Assembly (NCBI GenBank): GCA_964584785.1
Contig: CAZPBY010000018.1
Location: forward strand, 1-64,000
DNA: 64,000 bases
From: JAHFTY01 sp964584785
GTDB lineage: Bacteria; Acidobacteriota; Terriglobia; 20CM-2-55-15
Direction of reading: 5' to 3'
Below the pieces are notes generated by a model that was not told where the DNA came from, ran no database searches, and was given only the letters and a program-made list of their open reading frames with translations. Position numbers and translations under genes: made by a program. This document shows positions 34,104 to 41,675 of this stretch, piece after piece (the first letter of the stretch is position 1; every line of letters begins with the position of its first letter).

Positions 34104-35267
34104 ATGCGATCAAAACTGACCGATGAACAGGAGCACATCGTTCATACCGTGCGGGCTTTCGTCGAACGCGAAGTTATGCCGGTTGCGACGGAGATGGAGC
34201 ATCGCGATGAGTATCCGCAAGCGCTCGTCGAACGAATGAAAGAGCTGGGTCTGTTCGGAGCGAATATTCCGGAAGCCTACGGCGGTCTCGACCTCGACTA
34301 TGTCACGTATGCCGCCGTTTTCGAAGAACTGGCGCGCGGCTGGCTTGGCCTGGCGGGGACTGTCGGAACTCATTCCGTCATGTGTGACGTACTGACGCGC
34401 TTCGGAACAGAAGAGCAGAAACAACGCTTTCTGCCACGTCTTGCGACGGGAGAATTGCGTGGCGGGCTCGCTTTATCCGAAGCGGATGCGGGCACGGACG
34501 TTCAGCGCATTCGAACAACGGCGGTTCGCGAAGGCGATCACTACATCTTCAATGGCGAAAAGATGTGGGTGACGAATGGCCGTCATGCGACCGTTTTTGC
34601 CACGCTTGCGAAAACGAATTCCGCAGCCGATCCGCCTTACGCGGGTATGAGCGCTTTCGTCATTGAGAAAGGGCACCCGGGTTTTCAGGTTGCGCGTGAT
34701 GTCGAGAAGTGCGGGTACAAAGGAGTGGAGACTTGTGAATTCTTTTTCGAAGATTTCCCTGTACCTGCTGCAAATCTGGTCGGCGGCGTCGAGGGGCACG
34801 GCTTCAAGCACATCATGACCGGCCTCGAGAGCGAACGGCTCAACGTTGCTGCGCGTGCGGTTGGACTGGCGCGTGCCGCATTCGAAGCCGCAATCCGCTA
34901 CTCGCAACATCGCGTGACGTTCGGCAAGCCGATCTGCGAGCATCAGGCGATTCAGTTGAAGCTCGCCGACATGGCCACGAGAATCGAAGCGGCACGCCTG
35001 TTGACGTATTCGGCGGCGGAAAAGAAGAATCGCGGAGAGCGATGCGATCTTGAAGCGGGAATGGCGAAACTCTTTGCAACGGAGACCGCACAGGAGGTCG
35101 CTCTCGATTCGATGCGGATTCACGGCGGATATGGCTACGCGAAGGATCTGCCCGTCGAGCGTTACTACCGTGATGCGCCTCTGCTCATCATCGGAGGCGG
35201 AACAAATGAACTGCAACGTATCCTCATTGCTCGCGGCCTCCTGCGGGAGTACACGATCAACGCCTGA
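34104..35267 (+). CDS. Acyl-CoA dehydrogenase
   Basis: A 387-residue FAD enzyme that introduces a 2,3 double bond in an acyl-CoA and passes electrons to ETF. All three domains are present: N-terminal helical (LTDEQEHIVHTVRAF), middle beta (LSEADAGTDVQRIRT, then EKMWVTNG), and C-terminal helical (SERLNVAARAVGLA, the QHRVTFGKPICEHQ motif, RIHGGYGYAKDLPVERYYRD). The catalytic base corresponds to the Glu in GGTNELQ. The start is the ATG at 34104 with GGAAA upstream; a GTG at 34098 is an alternative. It looks like a short- or branched-chain enzyme, but specificity is not readable. It converges on the DUF983 gene with no gap. Confidence 0.92.
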   Translation: MRSKLTDEQEHIVHTVRAFVEREVMPVATEMEHRDEYPQALVERMKELGLFGANIPEAYGGLDLDYVTYAAVFEELARGWLGLAGTVGTHSVMCDVLTRFGTEEQKQRFLPRLATGELRGGLALSEADAGTDVQRIRTTAVREGDHYIFNGEKMWVTNGRHATVFATLAKTNSAADPPYAGMSAFVIEKGHPGFQVARDVEKCGYKGVETCEFFFEDFPVPAANLVGGVEGHGFKHIMTGLESERLNVAARAVGLARAAFEAAIRYSQHRVTFGKPICEHQAIQLKLADMATRIEAARLLTYSAAEKKNRGERCDLEAGMAKLFATETAQEVALDSMRIHGGYGYAKDLPVERYYRDAPLLIIGGGTNELQRILIARGLLREYTINA

Positions 35268-35642
35268 TCAGGCGCCGGGCCGTCCTCGGGATTGGAAGTC
35301 TTCGCTGGCCGGTGGATGCAGGGTGAGGTCCAGGGCCAGCCACAGCATCTTCGCGTAGCGTACAAACCATACGCCGAACCCAAGGCCTGCGCCGATCATC
35401 GTGGCAAGGATGGCGGCGTCCGATTTCACCCGGAAGACGTAACGCAACAGCGGCCATACACCAAGCGCTACCGCGACCGTGACGCCGTAGCCGATCGCAA
35501 CGTGCGGGAGGAAGTAACCGCTTTCCCGCAAGAAGTAATAGCCGCACGACGGGCAGCGTTCCGGTGTATCGAAGTAGCCGTGAAAGATCCTGGCATTCTG
35601 ACAAACCGGACAGCGAAGGTGGATGATCGTTGAAAGACGCAT
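35268..35642 (-). CDS. DUF983 zinc-ribbon membrane protein
   Basis: A 124-residue protein with a zinc ribbon at the N-terminus (C11-x2-C14 in CPVC, C30-x2-C33 in CPSC) followed by two hydrophobic helices (about residues 48-68 and 76-95). This is the DUF983 family, found in alphaproteobacteria, Bacteroidota and Acidobacteriota, sometimes near cytochrome oxidase genes. Function unknown. Its stop codon directly abuts that of the acyl-CoA dehydrogenase on the other strand. Confidence 0.82.
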   Translation of the reverse strand: MRLSTIIHLRCPVCQNARIFHGYFDTPERCPSCGYYFLRESGYFLPHVAIGYGVTVAVALGVWPLLRYVFRVKSDAAILATMIGAGLGFGVWFVRYAKMLWLALDLTLHPPASEDFQSRGRPGA

Positions 35643-35666
35643 CTTAGTTTAGGAGCCACGGGGCGG

Positions 35667-36662
35667 TTAGCGGCCGGCCGCCGCACGTCCCAGTTTAATC
35701 GCCTCGTCGGAGCCCGGACCGGACATCAGAAGGGCGAGGAAGCCTTCGTTCACTCGTTTAACAACGTTGGGAACACCCTGCGCGTCTTTAGCGCCGCTCG
35801 CCGTCAACATGTCCGGAATGCCCGCTCGTTTCGCCTCGACGAGCAGCTGTTGCGTCCCGATTTCGTTGAGTTGTCCTGCCTTGTCTTGAGCCAGCAGCCC
35901 CCAGTTGACAAGCGTGCTGACGATGCCGCCGGCGCGAAACGCGCCGCCCAAGCTGCCGATACCGCAGGCGAAGATGCTGAAGTTCTTCATGTCAACGACT
36001 TCTTTTGCCTGCGAGATTGCAATCGGGTCTTCGAGCATGATCATGGCGATCTTGTCTCCATCGGGATTTTTCGGTGACCATACGCTCGCTTTGGCGTCGT
36101 CATAAAAAGTCATGGCCATTTTCGCATCGTCGAGACCACGATTTTCCGGGTGCACAACGCCGTCGACTCCCATGTCGAGCAGCTGCTTCACGCGAACCCG
36201 CGTCTTCTCCGCTCCGGCATCCTGAATCGAAGGAATGCGAACGAGCAATGTCACACGGTGATTGGCCGCCGGCGACCGCAATCCGTCCACGATGGCCTTC
36301 GTGCCGGACGCGTCATACAGACCTTCGAGGTTCAGGAAAGCAAAGTCGACGAGCGGATCCTTCGCCAGTGCTTCGCCGATTTCTCGCGTGTAAACCGGAT
36401 CCGGCCGAGCTTGCCCTCGGGCACCCTGAGGAAACGGAGCCTGTGGTGGAGGCGTCGTCGGTGTCGAGGTCGCGGACGGCGGGGGAGCGCTCCACATCGG
36501 CTGTCCCAACGACGGAACGTAAACGCCGAACACCGCCTTGTTTTGTGCCCATATATCAATGACGGCGTTCTGGTGCTTCTTCTGCGCATCGACCCGGGGA
36601 ACCGTAACGGCAATCCCGATCGTCAATCCCGCCAGGGCGAGAGATATATTCGTCGCTTTCAT
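35667..36662 (-). CDS. Exported HpcH/HpaI aldolase-like protein
   Basis: A 331-residue protein with a clear signal peptide (ISLALAGLTIGIAVTVPRVDAQ), unusual for this normally cytoplasmic TIM-barrel family of class II aldolases and citrate lyase beta subunits. Family-like segments: RVKQLLDMGVDGVVHPEN and AMIMLEDPIAISQAKEVVDM. In HpaI the metal is held by a Glu (matching MLED) and an Asp 26 residues later in a GPAD motif. Here that position reads GIGSLGG, so the Asp seems replaced by Ser. A Pro-rich insert lies at about 55-85. Catalytic activity is therefore doubtful. GGAGGA precedes the ATG. Confidence 0.72.
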   Translation of the reverse strand: MKATNISLALAGLTIGIAVTVPRVDAQKKHQNAVIDIWAQNKAVFGVYVPSLGQPMWSAPPPSATSTPTTPPPQAPFPQGARGQARPDPVYTREIGEALAKDPLVDFAFLNLEGLYDASGTKAIVDGLRSPAANHRVTLLVRIPSIQDAGAEKTRVRVKQLLDMGVDGVVHPENRGLDDAKMAMTFYDDAKASVWSPKNPDGDKIAMIMLEDPIAISQAKEVVDMKNFSIFACGIGSLGGAFRAGGIVSTLVNWGLLAQDKAGQLNEIGTQQLLVEAKRAGIPDMLTASGAKDAQGVPNVVKRVNEGFLALLMSGPGSDEAIKLGRAAAGR

Positions 36663-36688
36663 CCGATCCTCCTCAACAAACGACGGAT

Positions 36689-36694
36689 TATACT
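36689..36694 (+). promoter_or_regulatory. -10 element 6 nt before the yajQ ATG
   Basis: TATACT, then 6 nt, then the ATG at 36701. The expected transcription start falls on the A of the start codon, giving a leaderless mRNA. No Shine-Dalgarno sequence for this gene is present. It lies in the 38 bp divergent gap with the HpcH-like gene. Confidence 0.45.
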
Positions 36695-36700
36695 ACCGGC

Positions 36701-37201
36701 ATGCCGGACAACAGTTTTGACGTCGTGTCATTAGTCGATATGCCTGAAGTGCTCAACGCCGTGCAACAGTCGCGGAAAGAAGTTCAGACTCGATTTGATC
36801 TGAAGGATTCGAGGTCGGAGATCGAGCTCAACGAAAAAGACAAAAAGATCACCATCCACAGCGTCGACGATTTCAAGCTGCGCGCTGTTGTCGACATTCT
36901 TCAGCAGAAGCTCGCCAAGCGGAAAGTTCCGCTGAAGAATTTTTCATACGGTCCGATCATGGCAGCCGCCGGATCGACGGTCCGTCAGGAGGTGACGATT
37001 CAATCGGGCATCGCCATCGAAAAGTCGCGCGAGATCGTGAAAAAGATCAAGGACAGCAAGATCAAAGTACAGGCATCGATTCAAGGCGATCTGGTACGTG
37101 TCAGCGGCAAGAGCCGCGACCTGCTTCAGGAAGTGATCGCGCTGCTGCGTCAGGCCGATTTCGGCATCGAGCTGCAGTTCACGAATTACCGGACCAATTG
37201 A
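36701..37201 (+). CDS. yajQ: YajQ family nucleotide-binding protein
   Basis: A 166-residue cytoplasmic protein with two ferredoxin-like domains. It has SFDVVSLVDMPEVLNAVQQS at the start, then TRFDLKDSRSEIEL, and ends ADFGIELQFTNYR, matching YajQ throughout. Members bind cyclic di-GMP (shown in Xanthomonas) and nucleotides or RNA, and can act as transcription co-regulators. The function here is untested. The start agrees with the family N-terminus and has a -10 but no ribosome binding site. Confidence 0.92.
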   Translation: MPDNSFDVVSLVDMPEVLNAVQQSRKEVQTRFDLKDSRSEIELNEKDKKITIHSVDDFKLRAVVDILQQKLAKRKVPLKNFSYGPIMAAAGSTVRQEVTIQSGIAIEKSREIVKKIKDSKIKVQASIQGDLVRVSGKSRDLLQEVIALLRQADFGIELQFTNYRTN

Positions 37202-37228
37202 TCCACGATTGAACGTGACCCGACCTTC

Positions 37229-38083
37229 CTACCAACGCGTGTAAAGGCCAAGCACTTTCAAGGACAGTGCTCTTTTCCGGAGATCCTCGATCGCGTCGAA
37301 CATCTGCTCATAATCCGCACGACCGACAAGGTCGAGATAGAACATGTATTCGAATGGAGCGCCTTTCACCGGACGGCTGTCGATGCGAGCAATGTCCACG
37401 CCGCGAATCGCGAAGGGCTGAAGGGCGCGGCAGAGGGCTCCCGGCTCGTTGGCAATCCTGAACACAATCGTTCGTTTGTAATTCAGCGATTGCGGCCGGA
37501 CCATTTCCATCGGTTTCGAGATCATCAGGAATCGCGTGTAGTTTTCGGGATGATCCTGAATGGACTCCGCGAGCACTACACCTCCCCATAGTGCCGCCGC
37601 GCGCGGGCCGGCGAGAGCGGCCCAGCTGGAATCGCCATTCTTGACGATAATGTCGACGGCGCCGGCCGTATCGTAAACAGAAGTGGGTTCGATCCAGGGG
37701 CGTGCCCGGAAAAATTCTTCGCATTGCGCGAGGGCGATCGGGTGCGAGAGAACCTTGCGGATGGTGTCGAGTTGAGAGCCGGGAAGACCGATCAATGCGT
37801 GTTCGATCCGGCGAACGGTTTCACCAATAATCGTCAGATCGTGTTCAAGCAGGAGGTCGTACGACCGATGGATGGAACCGGCAAGCGTGTTTTCGACAGG
37901 TATGATGCCGTAGCGTGCGACAGCGGTTCCGACCGCCTTGAACACATCTTCAAGCCGGGCGCAAGGCAACAGAGTGGAGTCCGCGGCGAGCATGTGCAAT
38001 GCGGCGTCTTCGCTGAATGCGCCGTGACTGCCTTGAAAAGCTCCGTCGTAAGTTTGTTTGTCGCAGACCAGTTCACCCAGCAT
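37229..38083 (-). CDS. pheA: Prephenate dehydratase
   Basis: A 284-residue enzyme converting prephenate to phenylpyruvate for phenylalanine synthesis. The catalytic domain occupies about residues 15-190 (FQGSHGAFSEDAA, IPVENTLAGSI, ENYTRFL with the catalytic Thr-Arg-Phe). The ACT domain (about 205-280) has NEPGALCRALQPFA and the DSRPVKG variant of the ESRP effector motif, so feedback inhibition by Phe is likely. It is a monofunctional type without chorismate mutase, which is supplied by the preceding gene. GGGAGG lies 6 nt before the ATG, which overlaps the upstream stop by 11 bp, so both are under the same attenuator. Confidence 0.94.
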   Translation of the reverse strand: MLGELVCDKQTYDGAFQGSHGAFSEDAALHMLAADSTLLPCARLEDVFKAVGTAVARYGIIPVENTLAGSIHRSYDLLLEHDLTIIGETVRRIEHALIGLPGSQLDTIRKVLSHPIALAQCEEFFRARPWIEPTSVYDTAGAVDIIVKNGDSSWAALAGPRAAALWGGVVLAESIQDHPENYTRFLMISKPMEMVRPQSLNYKRTIVFRIANEPGALCRALQPFAIRGVDIARIDSRPVKGAPFEYMFYLDLVGRADYEQMFDAIEDLRKRALSLKVLGLYTRW

Positions 38084-39206
38084 GGTTGACCTCCCGCGCG
38101 TCGGTCGGCGCCTGTACCAAACGTGTTTCCGAAATTATTGCCTGAAAGAGCCGCGAAATCGCTTCCGGCGGCAAGGTACCGCCGGATTGCCGGATCGCAC
38201 GATCGAGAACGATCCGCTCGCGTTCGGTAGAACGAATCGGTTCGCCGTTACGCCGCTTGATCGAACCGATCCTCGCCGCGACGCGAGCGCGCTCGCACAA
38301 AAGGCGAAGCAGCGCTTCGTCGATCGAATCGATACGATCTCGATGCGACTTGAGAGCGAGGCCGTCCTCTCCGGATCGGCCAATTGCAAGGTGTCGGCCG
38401 GCGACAGGAAGCGAAGCGGCAAGGTCGCGCATGATTTCCGCGAACGCAGAAGGCGTGATCGATTGCGCCCCGTCGCACAACGCGACGTCGGGCGTTGGAT
38501 GGACTTCGATTAACAGGCCGTCCGCGCCAACCGCCGCCGCGGCGCGTGAGATCGGGGCGATGAGATCGCGCCGCCCCGTTCCGTGACTCGGATCGACGAC
38601 GACCGGCAGGTGTGTGATCTGTTTCAAAAGCGCGACGGCATTCAGATCGATGGTATTTCGGGTTGCGGTTTCAAATGTGCGAATGCCGCGTTCGCAGAGA
38701 ATCACGCGCGAGTTTCCCTGCAGGACAATGTATTCGGCGGCCATCAACAGTTCGTCGACAGTCGCCGAAAGGCCTCGCTTCAGCAGGACAGGTTTGTCAA
38801 TCGCGCCCACCGCTTTGAGGAGAGCGAAGTTCTGCATGTTCCGAGCGCCGACCTGCAACACATCGGAATATCGAGCGACGAGTTGCACGTCTTCGGTGGA
38901 CAGCGCTTCTGTGATCGTCGGCAAGCCCGCGAACCGGCCCGCTTCTGCGAGGAGCTGCAAGCCTTCCTCGCCCATTCCCTGAAACGCATAGGGAGAAGTG
39001 CGGGGCTTGAACGCTCCTCCCCGTAAGATGCGCGCACCAGCGAAGGCAACGCCCGTAGAGGCTTGCATCATTTGGTCCGGCGATTCGACGGCGCAAGGTC
39101 CGGCCGCAACAACGAATTCGTCGCCGCCGATTTCGCTATCGCCGATTCGTATACGGGTTCCGTTAGGGCATCGTGACCGGTCCACCAGTTTGTATGAACT
39201 GCTCAT
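38073..39206 (-). CDS. aroF: DAHP synthase (type I-beta) / chorismate mutase fusion
   Basis: A 377-residue bifunctional enzyme. Residues about 1-270 are a type I-beta DAHP synthase, the first step of the shikimate pathway (AAGPCAVES, RGGAFKPRTSPYAFQG, LKRGLSATVDELLMAAEYI, VDPSHGTGRRDLI, IEVHPTPDVALCDG). Residues about 285-370 are an AroQ-type chorismate mutase (HRDRIDSIDEALLRLLCERA). In other bacteria with this family a fused mutase confers feedback sensitivity to prephenate or chorismate. The ATG at 39206 (MSSSYKLVDRS) has GGGAG about 6 nt upstream; the longer open frame to 39341 reads through the terminator and leader and is not native. It is the first structural gene of the aro-pheA operon. 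Confidence 0.94.
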   Translation of the reverse strand: MSSSYKLVDRSRCPNGTRIRIGDSEIGGDEFVVAAGPCAVESPDQMMQASTGVAFAGARILRGGAFKPRTSPYAFQGMGEEGLQLLAEAGRFAGLPTITEALSTEDVQLVARYSDVLQVGARNMQNFALLKAVGAIDKPVLLKRGLSATVDELLMAAEYIVLQGNSRVILCERGIRTFETATRNTIDLNAVALLKQITHLPVVVDPSHGTGRRDLIAPISRAAAAVGADGLLIEVHPTPDVALCDGAQSITPSAFAEIMRDLAASLPVAGRHLAIGRSGEDGLALKSHRDRIDSIDEALLRLLCERARVAARIGSIKRRNGEPIRSTERERIVLDRAIRQSGGTLPPEAISRLFQAIISETRLVQAPTDAREVNHAG

Positions 39207-39217
39207 AGGAGCTCCCA

Positions 39218-39260
39218 AAACGAAAAAGGCCCGCTCCCCCTTTTCGGGGAGCGGGCCTTT
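39218..39260 (-). terminator. Intrinsic terminator of the aromatic attenuator
   Basis: A perfect 15 bp GC-rich stem (39246-39260 with 39225-39239; minus strand AAAGGCCCGCTCCCC and its complement), a 6 nt loop, then a T-rich run (TTTTTCGTTTT) on the minus strand. It lies between the leader peptide stop and the DAHP synthase start, pointing into the operon, so it must be regulated for the operon to be expressed. Confidence 0.9.
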
Positions 39261-39310
39261 GTGGTCCGCTTCGCGTTTTAGACCACTACGCCCTTTCCCC
39301 GCCGGGGAAA
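39245..39310 (-). promoter_or_regulatory. Attenuator RNA: 1:2 hairpin and 2:3 antiterminator
   Basis: Minus-strand segments in order: segment 1, TTTCCCC (39310-39304), inside the Phe codons; segment 2, GGGGAAAGGGC (39300-39290), which pairs with segment 1 over 7 bp; segment 3, GCCCGCTCCCCG (39256-39245), the 5' arm of the terminator. CGGGGAAAGGGC (39301-39290) can pair with segment 3 at 10 of 12 positions. A ribosome stalled at the Phe/Tyr run would cover segment 1, free segment 2 to pair with 3, and prevent the 3:4 terminator. An extra short stem (GTGGTC and GACCAC, near 39287 and 39263) lies between. Confidence 0.8.
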
Positions 39311-39354
39311 AAGTAGAAGTAGAAGCTAAACGCAAAACCAATTCTTCGACTCAT
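39286..39354 (-). CDS. Phe/Tyr-rich leader peptide of the aro-pheA operon
   Basis: A 22-codon ORF, ATG at 39354 and TAG at 39288-39286. Residues 7-16 read FAFSFYFYFF; in all there are six Phe and two Tyr codons, placed just before segment 2 of the attenuator. The tail is PGGERA. This is the hallmark of a ribosome-mediated attenuator sensing charged tRNA-Phe and tRNA-Tyr. The ribosome binding site is weak (GGCGGC about 10 nt upstream). It is in a different frame from the DAHP synthase. Confidence 0.85.
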   Translation of the reverse strand: MSRRIGFAFSFYFYFFPGGERA

Positions 39355-39368
39355 GATAACGAGCCGCC

Positions 39369-39398
39369 ATGATGCCTGTGGTCCGGGTTGCGTGTCAA
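39369..39398 (-). promoter_or_regulatory. Promoter of the aro-pheA operon
   Basis: Minus-strand TTGACA (39398-39393), an 18 nt spacer, and CATCAT (39374-39369). Transcription would begin near 39362, about 8 nt before the leader peptide ATG. The -10 hexamer is identical to that of the vapBC-type promoter at 62090. Confidence 0.6.
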
Positions 39399-39464
39399 GG
39401 CCATAGAACGGATCAGGCGGGAAGCGCGCACGCGACAGATGTCCCGATTTGACATAATTCAGGA

Positions 39465-40340
39465 ATGACGGCGCCTCTAATCGTCTGGCTCATTTTAACT
39501 GGGATTTGGGGATCGACGTGGCTCTTCATCAAGATCGGACTTCGCGATCTGCCGCCACTGAGTTTTGCGGGAATCCGTTTCATCGTTGCGGCGCTGATTC
39601 TCACGGTTGTTATCGTCATTCGCCGATTGCCGTTGCCGCGCAAGGCGAGTGACTGGGGATTCATCGCGCTGACCGGCTTTCTCTGTTTCACCATCAATTA
39701 CGGTCTGCTGTTTTGGGGCGAGCAGCACATATCCTCCGGACTCGCCGCAGTGTTACAGGCAACGATCCCGCTCTTCGGACTGATCATCGCGCATCGGCTG
39801 ATTCCTGCCGAGCCCATGACGGCCAGGAAAGTTTTCGGCGTATCCCTCGGCCTCGCCGGAGTCGCAATTATTTTCTCGAACGAAATGAAGTCCGAAGGAA
39901 GTCTTGCTTTGTGGGGAAGCGCGGCGATCGTGCTTGGCGCGTTTTCTGTCGCCTATTCGAATGTCCTTATCAAAGCGCGTGGTGTTCACTTCGATCCCGC
40001 TGTTCTGGCAGCGGGGCAGATGATCTTCGGACTGGTACCGCTGATCGTCGTGGGGTTCATTAAGGAAGGGAATCCCATGCACTTCCATTGGACGAGACTC
40101 GCGTTGGTGTGCTTGTTTTATCTGGCGCTCGTCGGCTCGTCGTTGGCGTTCATCCTGTATTACTGGTTGGTGCGTCACATGGCCGTGACGAACACCATGC
40201 TGATCTCCCTGGTCACGCCGGTGCTGGCGGTGCTCCTTGGCATGGGCGCGATCGGCGAAAAGCTGAACTGGCGAATGGGAGTTGGCGGTGCAGGCATACT
40301 CGTCGGAATCGGAATGATCGTCCTCAAACGCGGCGAGTAG
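39465..40340 (+). CDS. EamA/DMT family transporter
   Basis: A 291-residue inner-membrane protein with ten hydrophobic helices in two EamA repeats (about residues 3-130 and 145-288). First-repeat signatures: WGSTWLFIKIGL and SFAGIRFIVAALIL. Such RhaT/YdcZ-type transporters export amino acids and metabolites. Being divergent from the aromatic amino acid operon, an aromatic amino acid or related metabolite is a possible substrate, but this rests only on position. A CATAAT hexamer at 39453-39458 lies 6 nt before the ATG, so the mRNA may be leaderless. Confidence 0.88.
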   Translation: MTAPLIVWLILTGIWGSTWLFIKIGLRDLPPLSFAGIRFIVAALILTVVIVIRRLPLPRKASDWGFIALTGFLCFTINYGLLFWGEQHISSGLAAVLQATIPLFGLIIAHRLIPAEPMTARKVFGVSLGLAGVAIIFSNEMKSEGSLALWGSAAIVLGAFSVAYSNVLIKARGVHFDPAVLAAGQMIFGLVPLIVVGFIKEGNPMHFHWTRLALVCLFYLALVGSSLAFILYYWLVRHMAVTNTMLISLVTPVLAVLLGMGAIGEKLNWRMGVGGAGILVGIGMIVLKRGE

Positions 40341-41675
40341 TTATTGTTTTTCGATCCCGTAGGCCTTCATCTTCCGGTAGAGATAGCTTCGCTCAAGTCC
40401 AAGAAGACGCGCGGTTTGAGAGATGTTCCAATTGTTCTCGTTCAGCTTCGACAGAATGAACTCCTTCTCGTACTGCGCTCGCGCCTCATGAAGGGTCGAC
40501 GCCTTGATAAAGGTCAAGGTTCCGTTGGGAAGTGAGAGGTCGTCGACTTGAATGATTCGGTGCGGAACCATGATGACCAGTCTTTCGATTTCGTTGCGTA
40601 GCTCTCGAACGTTACCCGGCCAGGAATAATCCGTCATCAAGTCGAGCGCCTCGCTGCTGACGTCCTTCGGAGCGCGGCCGTGCTCTGCCGAAAACAGGCG
40701 CACGAAGTATCGGGCCAGGACCGGGATATCTTCGCGGCGCTCGCGAAGCGGCGGAACAAAGAAAGGAATCACGTTCACTCGGTAGAAGAGGTCTTCGCGA
40801 AAGCGGCCTGACGCGATTTCCGACGGAAGGTTCTTGTTCGTCGCGGCGATCACGCGAACGTCGACGCGGACCGGGCCCGGCGCGCCGATCGGTTGAAAGC
40901 TTTGTTCTTCGAGAGCCCGCAAAACCTTCGCCTGCGTCTTGAGAGACATGTCTCCAATTTCGTCGAGGAAGAGCGTGCCACCATCAGCGAGTTCAAACTT
41001 GCCCATCTTGTTATCGTTGGCACCGGTGAACGAACCTTTCGTGTGGCCGAAGAGTTCGCTTTCGATGAGTTCCTCCGGAATCGTGGCGCAGTTCACTTCA
41101 ACGAAGCGTTCGTTGGATCGATGGCTTAAATAATGGATATTCCGGCAGACGAGCTCCTTGCCGGTCCCGCTTTCACCATAGATCAAGACGCGGCTGTTCG
41201 TCGGCGCGACGACGGCGATCTGCTTTCTCAGAGCCTTGACCGGAATGCTTTCGCCAACGATCTGAAATCGCTCTTCGATTTCGTGACGCAGCATGTCGTT
41301 GGCCTGTTCCAGCCTTCGGTGCGACAGCGCGTTGCGCGCGGTGAGCAGCGTGTGTTCGAGCGACAGCGGCTTTTCGATGAAATCGTATGCGCCGAGTTTC
41401 GTGGCGCTGACGGCGGTGGCGATGGTCGCGTGCCCGGAAATCATGATCACGCGCGTGGCCGGTGATTTTTCACGGACGTGCCGAAGGGTTTCCAGACCGT
41501 CAATCCCCGGGAGCCAGATATCCAGAAGGATGAGATCGTAAGACGTCTCGTCGACGCGCTTCAGGCATTCCTCGCCGCTGGCGACGGTGTCGGCGCTGAA
41601 GCCTTCATCATCGAATACACCCTTGAGCGAGTGTCTTATTCGAGGTTCGTCATCGACGATCAGGATTCTTGGCAT
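40341..41675 (-). CDS. ntrX: NtrX-like sigma-54-dependent response regulator
   Basis: A 444-residue NtrC-family activator. Receiver domain 1-120 with phosphoacceptor D52 (LLDIWLPG) and Lys in FIEKP; AAA+ domain about 140-365 with Walker A GESGTGKE, the sigma-54 contact loop GSFTGA (usual form GAFTGA, with Ser for Ala), Walker B GGTLFLDEIGDM, and an arginine finger region FREDLFYR; C-terminal Fis-type helix-turn-helix (NNWNISQTARLLGLERSYLYRK). It overlaps the 3' end of the NtrY-like kinase gene by 16 bp, so the pair is coupled. NtrYX systems regulate nitrogen metabolism and envelope functions. Confidence 0.9.
   Translation of the reverse strand: MPRILIVDDEPRIRHSLKGVFDDEGFSADTVASGEECLKRVDETSYDLILLDIWLPGIDGLETLRHVREKSPATRVIMISGHATIATAVSATKLGAYDFIEKPLSLEHTLLTARNALSHRRLEQANDMLRHEIEERFQIVGESIPVKALRKQIAVVAPTNSRVLIYGESGTGKELVCRNIHYLSHRSNERFVEVNCATIPEELIESELFGHTKGSFTGANDNKMGKFELADGGTLFLDEIGDMSLKTQAKVLRALEEQSFQPIGAPGPVRVDVRVIAATNKNLPSEIASGRFREDLFYRVNVIPFFVPPLRERREDIPVLARYFVRLFSAEHGRAPKDVSSEALDLMTDYSWPGNVRELRNEIERLVIMVPHRIIQVDDLSLPNGTLTFIKASTLHEARAQYEKEFILSKLNENNWNISQTARLLGLERSYLYRKMKAYGIEKQ

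Noticed and set aside
39207..39341. A 45-residue N-terminal extension of the DAHP synthase.
   Set aside because: It would be translated from the terminator and leader region. A ribosome binding site and the family N-terminus support the ATG at 39206.
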